From Pseudomonadota bacterium (lineage in GTDB: Bacteria; Pseudomonadota; Gammaproteobacteria; Burkholderiales; Burkholderiaceae_B): DNA of 64,000 bases. Made by a program: the position numbers and the translations under genes. The DNA is taken from contig JAEWHK010000079.1 of NCBI GenBank assembly GCA_023387815.1, forward strand, positions 62,001 through 126,000, read 5' to 3'. The notes under the pieces were generated by a model. The model made no database searches. It had not been told where the DNA came from and worked only from the letters and a program-made list of their open reading frames with translations. Of this stretch, positions 60,807 to 64,000 are shown piece by piece (within the stretch, counting starts at the first letter, position 1; each line of letters opens with the position of its first letter).

Positions 60807-60825
60807 TTTAAAATTAAATTTTAAA
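60807..60825. promoter_or_regulatory. perfect AT-rich palindrome at the LysR start
   Basis: TTTAAAATTAAATTTTAAA is a perfect 9-1-9 palindrome ending 4 bases before the LysR start codon; a related partial copy lies near 60768-60784. It includes T-N11-A spacings and probably serves LysR autoregulation and activation of the divergent operon. Confidence 0.6.
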
Positions 60826-60829
60826 TATT

Positions 60830-61762
60830 ATGATCACATTGCGCACTTTCAAGGTCTTCGTCGCAGTCGCAGAATGCGGCTCGTACACGGCAGCGGGAAA
60901 GAAAATCGGGCTTACCTCTGCGGCCGTCGGGCAGCAGATCAAAACCATGGAAGACTCGCTGGAAACGCCGTTGTTTCACAAGAACGGGCATCAGCTCGTG
61001 CTCAATCACTACGGTGAGAGCATGCTGAAAGACGTGCAGGAATTGCTGGTCAAGTATGAAGAAATTATTCGAAGTGGTGACAACAGGCAGGGGCAGCTGA
61101 CCGGCACTGTGCATATTGGCGCGCTGATATCCAGTTTGATGGGCTCATTCTCCGACGCGCTGTGGGCGATTCGTAAGAACAATCCTGATCTGGATGTCAA
61201 AGTGTTTGCAGGTCAGTCCGGCGACTTCGCGCATAAAATTACCAGCGGCCAACTCGATGCGGCCATTGCCACCGAACCGCCGGAATACGCATACAAACAA
61301 CTGATCTGGACCCCGCTCTACGCCGAGCCGATGATCCTGATTATTCCGCGCAAACCGTTTTTCACGCTGGCTGACCAGACGGACGAACCTTCAATCGATA
61401 TCCTGAATCACGCGCCATTCATTCATTTTGATCAGATGACCTGGACCGGCATCCTTATTCGCCAAACGCTGAAAAAGCTGGCGGTCAGCGTGGACATTCA
61501 AATGGAGATGAATTCGATAGAAGCCATAATCGAATTGGTTCGTCAGGGGTACGGCGTTTCCATTGTTCCCAAGCTGGCCAACCTGGACTGGGAGCAGGAC
61601 GAAAAACTGCAGTTCGTTGACTTATCACATACGAAAATCAGCCGCAGAATTGGCATTCTGGAAAGAAAATTCCATCACCGCAGCAATTTCACCGAAGCCA
61701 TCAGGAATCATTTTCGTCACGCAGGCACTGAACTTGGGGGTGAGACAAAGGTGTACACGTAA
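60830..61762 (+). CDS. LysR family transcriptional regulator of the SDH-like operon
   Basis: 310 residues. HTH region (about 1-60): LRTFKVFVAVAECGSYTAAGKKIGLTSAAVGQQIKTMEDSLETPLF. The effector domain begins near 90 (TGTVHIGALISSLMGSFSDALWAIRKNNPDLDVKVFAGQSGDFAHKITSGQLDAAIA) and includes GYGVSIVPKLA. No Shine-Dalgarno sequence precedes the ATG; the palindromic operator abuts it. Transcribed away from the Bug/SDH-like/fumarase operon, whose activator it should be. Confidence 0.9.
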   Translation: MITLRTFKVFVAVAECGSYTAAGKKIGLTSAAVGQQIKTMEDSLETPLFHKNGHQLVLNHYGESMLKDVQELLVKYEEIIRSGDNRQGQLTGTVHIGALISSLMGSFSDALWAIRKNNPDLDVKVFAGQSGDFAHKITSGQLDAAIATEPPEYAYKQLIWTPLYAEPMILIIPRKPFFTLADQTDEPSIDILNHAPFIHFDQMTWTGILIRQTLKKLAVSVDIQMEMNSIEAIIELVRQGYGVSIVPKLANLDWEQDEKLQFVDLSHTKISRRIGILERKFHHRSNFTEAIRNHFRHAGTELGGETKVYT

Positions 61763-61820
61763 CCTTTCGCGCCCCGGATTCACACAGGAAAATGCCCAAA
61801 CCCTAACCACTGCGCAATCC

Positions 61821-61847
61821 GCAAGCAACCGCAAGCAACCGCAAAGC
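61821..61847 (+). repeat. short tandem repeat, 10-base unit
   Basis: GCAAGCAACC occurs twice (61821-61840) and is followed by a third partial copy GCAAAGC. It lies in the 384-base gap 61763-62146 after the LysR gene, which otherwise holds only the promoter region at 62043-62103. Confidence 0.55.
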
Positions 61848-62042
61848 GGATCGTACCGAGCGATTCTCCAAACGCTTGCATTTATCCTCGTGGTTCAAAA
61901 CCTGACCATAAAAATAATTGCAGAAGGCATATATTCCGCTCGAAATATAACGGCTTTCAACACGCGTTGACAGTCCCATTTCACTGACGAACCCACAATC
62001 ATTCCTTACCCTCCCCGCTTATTTCTGCGGGTTATTACCAAT

Positions 62043-62103
62043 TTGATCCTCATTTTGTGAACTGTATAGTTCGTAAAAAAATAACTTACCGATCGTTCGG
62101 TAA
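62043..62103 (+). promoter_or_regulatory. promoter with TetR-style palindromic operator before tandem Bug genes
   Basis: TTGATC (62043-62048) and TATAGT (62065-62070) with a 16-base spacer form a good sigma70 promoter. The -10 lies in the palindrome GAACTGTATAGTTC (62059-62072). Just downstream is TTACCGATCGTTCGGTAA (62086-62103), perfect 7-base arms around TCGT, of the size and style bound by TetR-family repressors. No TetR gene is in the window. Confidence 0.6.
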
Positions 62104-62146
62104 CTTCAAATTCGATAAGCGGTGGTTTTCTCATTCAGGAGACAGA

Positions 62147-63133
62147 ATGAAAAAATGGATGCTTTTATTCGCTGCGTGCGCAGCTACGGTTGCTGCGCAG
62201 TTGCCAGCAACAGCCAAGGAGTCTGGCTTTCCGGAAAAGGCAATTCGACTGATTGTGCCGTTTGCGCCGGGTGGTGGCGCAGACACAGGAGCCCGCAGAT
62301 TTGCCCAGGTGTTCTCAGAAAAGAGCGGGCAAAGCGTGGTCGTAGAGAACGTGCCAGGTGCAGGCGGTACGCTGGGCGCCGCTCATGTGGCTCATGCTGC
62401 ACCCGACGGTTATACCCTGCTTTATACAACTCCCGGTCAGCAGATGACCGCGCAGTATCTCATTGCAAATCTGCCCTATGAACCGCTAAAAGACCTGCGC
62501 GCTGTCAGCAAGTTGACGGCCGGAGCCAATGTGCTTGTTGTGGGCAAGGACTTTCCGGCATCTTCCGTTCAGGAGCTGATCGACTATGCAAAGGGCCATC
62601 CAGGCATGGTCAATTTTGCTAGTTCAGGCATTGGCTCTACCAGTCACCTGGCCGGTGAGCTGTTCAAAAAGATGGCAGGCATCGACATTGTGCATGTGCC
62701 TTACAAAGGGACCTCGCTTGCCGCGTCAGATGTCATGGCCGGCCGGGTGCAAATGACCATCGATACATTGAGCGTCTACCTGCCCTATATCCAGTCAGGC
62801 AAAGTCAAGGCGCTGGGTGTGTCTACACCTGAACCCAGTCCCATCACGCCCGACATCAGACCCATCGCCGATACGCTCAAGGGATTTGATGCCTCTCCTG
62901 TCAACTATATTACGGCGCCCGGCGCAACGCCTGATGCCGTTATCAATGAACTGAACAGGCTGATCAACGAAGTGGTCTCAGATAAAAAACTGCAGAAAAC
63001 CTTCGCTGATACCGGAACCATTCTCGTCGGCAGTACTCCTCAGGAAATGGAAGCCCTTGTTCGCAGTGAACAAAAACGATGGAAAGACGTCATTGACAGT
63101 GCTGGCATTGCTGTGACACGCAAGAACCATTGA
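62147..63133 (+). CDS. Bug-type solute receptor
   Basis: 328 residues from the ATG at 62147 with AGGAGACAG upstream; longer frames upstream run through the operator. Signal peptide MKKWMLLFAACAATVAAQLPATA. Loops: RLIVPFAPGGGADTGARRF, ENVPGAGGTLGAAHVAHAAPDGYTLL, HVPYKGTSLAASDVMAGR. A second Bug gene follows 28 bases later, so the two receptors are co-transcribed. No catabolic gene is attached in the visible part; the partner genes may lie beyond 64 kb. Confidence 0.92.
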   Translation: MKKWMLLFAACAATVAAQLPATAKESGFPEKAIRLIVPFAPGGGADTGARRFAQVFSEKSGQSVVVENVPGAGGTLGAAHVAHAAPDGYTLLYTTPGQQMTAQYLIANLPYEPLKDLRAVSKLTAGANVLVVGKDFPASSVQELIDYAKGHPGMVNFASSGIGSTSHLAGELFKKMAGIDIVHVPYKGTSLAASDVMAGRVQMTIDTLSVYLPYIQSGKVKALGVSTPEPSPITPDIRPIADTLKGFDASPVNYITAPGATPDAVINELNRLINEVVSDKKLQKTFADTGTILVGSTPQEMEALVRSEQKRWKDVIDSAGIAVTRKNH

Positions 63134-63161
63134 TCACTAATCTACTATCGGACCAAAACGA

Positions 63162-64000
63162 ATGAGAAAACTGCTCACCTCTGTCACACTCGCGATTTCG
63201 GCACTACTTGCAACCGGCACCACGTCTGCGCAGACCAAGACCTATCCTGACCATCCCATTACGCTGGTCGTCCCGTACCCTCCCGGAGGCGTGACCGATG
63301 CATTCGCGCGTTCCATTGGCGACTATCTGGGGCGCATGTGGAATACGCAGGTCATTGTCGAGAATAAAGGCGGTGCCGGCACCATTATTGGTACCCAGCA
63401 TGTCAGTCGCGCCAAGGCAGATGGCTACACTCTGCTCCTGACGAGCTATGCCTACACGTCAAACCCCATTCTCAGAAAAGATATGCCTTATGACCCGGCT
63501 TCTTTGACGCCAATCATGTTGTTGGGTAACAGTCGCAATATGTTGGTTGTTTCTGGCAGAGGCAATCTGCACACACTGAAAGATGTCATCGCCAAGGGAA
63601 AGATAGCGCCGGGAAATCTGAAATTTGCCTCATCCGGCAATGGTTCGAGCCCGCATATTGCAGCTGAATTATGGGCAAAGGCAGTCGGCGTCAGCATTAC
63701 ACATATTCCCTATAAAGGCACTGGCCCGGCAATGAACGATGTCTTTGCCGGATTGGTCGATGGCATTTTTGATGGCCCGGGCTCTATTGCCAATGTGCAT
63801 GCCGGCCGCCTGCGTGCTCTTGGTATTGCAAGTGAAACCCGGCATCCGGATGCCCCTGAAGTTCCGACTTTCCGGGAACAGGGTATTGACCTGGTTTTTG
63901 GCAGCTGGTTCGGCTTTCTGGCACCTGCCGGAACGCCCCAGGCTGTCATTCAGAAAATCAATGAAGGATTGAACCAATCGCTTTCGGATCCGAAGGTGAA
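63162..64000 (+). CDS. Bug-type solute receptor, C-terminus cut by window end
   Basis: From the ATG at 63162 the frame stays open to the window edge (279 codons). It begins with a signal peptide (MRKLLTSVTLAISALLATGTTSAQ) and shows the family loops LVVPYPPGGVTDAFAR, ENKGGAGTIIGTQHVSRAKADGYTLL, HIPYKGTGPAMNDVFAG and FGSWFGFLAPAGTP. About 40-50 residues are missing. It differs strongly from the preceding Bug protein in loop residues (for example NKGGAG for NVPGAG), so the pair probably binds different ligands. Confidence 0.9.
   Translation, partial: MRKLLTSVTLAISALLATGTTSAQTKTYPDHPITLVVPYPPGGVTDAFARSIGDYLGRMWNTQVIVENKGGAGTIIGTQHVSRAKADGYTLLLTSYAYTSNPILRKDMPYDPASLTPIMLLGNSRNMLVVSGRGNLHTLKDVIAKGKIAPGNLKFASSGNGSSPHIAAELWAKAVGVSITHIPYKGTGPAMNDVFAGLVDGIFDGPGSIANVHAGRLRALGIASETRHPDAPEVPTFREQGIDLVFGSWFGFLAPAGTPQAVIQKINEGLNQSLSDPKV

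Noticed and set aside
61821..61847. Start of a CRISPR array
   Set aside because: Only two and a half copies of a 10-base unit directly abut each other, with no spacers and no cas genes in the window.

Overview
The window reads as chromosome of a beta-proteobacterium of the Alcaligenaceae (Advenella / Bordetella / Achromobacter type). The basis is indirect: seven Bug-type solute receptors of the tripartite tricarboxylate transporter family in 64 kb, many GntR/FCD and LysR regulators next to small catabolic operons, an Alcaligenaceae-like gene style, and a thiosulfate dehydrogenase pair (tsdBA) that would suit Advenella. No rRNA, tRNA, CRISPR array, transposase, integrase or phage gene was recognised. 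Genus assignment is inference.

Layout. 1-1.5 kb: the start of an iron-starvation-type ECF sigma factor under a Fur box, then a membrane endonuclease/exonuclease/phosphatase protein. 1.6-10.7 kb: a seven-gene minus-strand operon (alpha/beta hydrolase, oligopeptide-type ABC transporter, C45-type N-acyl hydrolase, DAO-family oxidase) facing a GntR regulator, with two copies of a palindromic operator between them. 10.8-12.6 kb: beta-carbonic anhydrase, then a Mn2+ (yybP-ykoY) riboswitch with intrinsic terminator ahead of a TerC-family membrane protein. 12.8-19.8 kb: a CoA-dependent catabolic cluster (thiolase-fold protein, DUF35 partner, GntR, Bug receptor, CoA-transferase, enoyl-CoA hydratase, aldehyde dehydrogenase).

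19.9-32.7 kb: acid-sugar / tricarboxylate catabolism. An AcnD-like aconitase is divergent from a Bug receptor plus a beta-propeller lactonase. A double-winged-helix GntR follows, then Bug + galactonate-dehydratase-like enolase-superfamily enzyme + DHDPS-family aldolase, another GntR, a galactarolactone-isomerase/LigI-like amidohydrolase, Bug, a class II aldolase and LysR. 33.7-36.5 kb: ilvD, a CopD-like membrane protein, a small lipoprotein. 36.9-40.2 kb: a periplasmic sugar-oxidation set (PQQ-type sugar dehydrogenase lipoprotein, DUF2231 membrane protein, exported lactonase). 40.2-42.4 kb: Old Yellow Enzyme and a beta-hydroxyacid dehydrogenase. 42.3-50.4 kb: an RND multidrug efflux operon (MFP-RND-OMF) divergent from a BaeSR-like two-component system.

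50.4-53.7 kb: a sulfur operon, tsdB-tsdA-dsrE-like-ModA-like binding protein. 53.9-61.8 kb: an eight-gene operon with divergent LysR that encodes a Bug receptor, a four-subunit succinate-dehydrogenase-like complex, a two-subunit class I fumarase/tartrate dehydratase and an unusual amidohydrolase-like protein lacking the metal motif. 61.8-64 kb: two tandem Bug receptors (the last cut by the window end) behind a promoter with a TetR-style palindrome.

The common theme is uptake of organic acids by high-affinity periplasmic receptors coupled to dedicated short pathways, each with its own local regulator. None of the seven Bug receptors has its membrane partners (TctA/TctB) in the window. The best candidates for undescribed biology are the thiolase-fold/DUF35 retro-aldolase-like operon, the SDH-like/fumarase/amidohydrolase operon, the C45 hydrolase-ABC-oxidase operon, and the aconitase-Bug-lactonase set.
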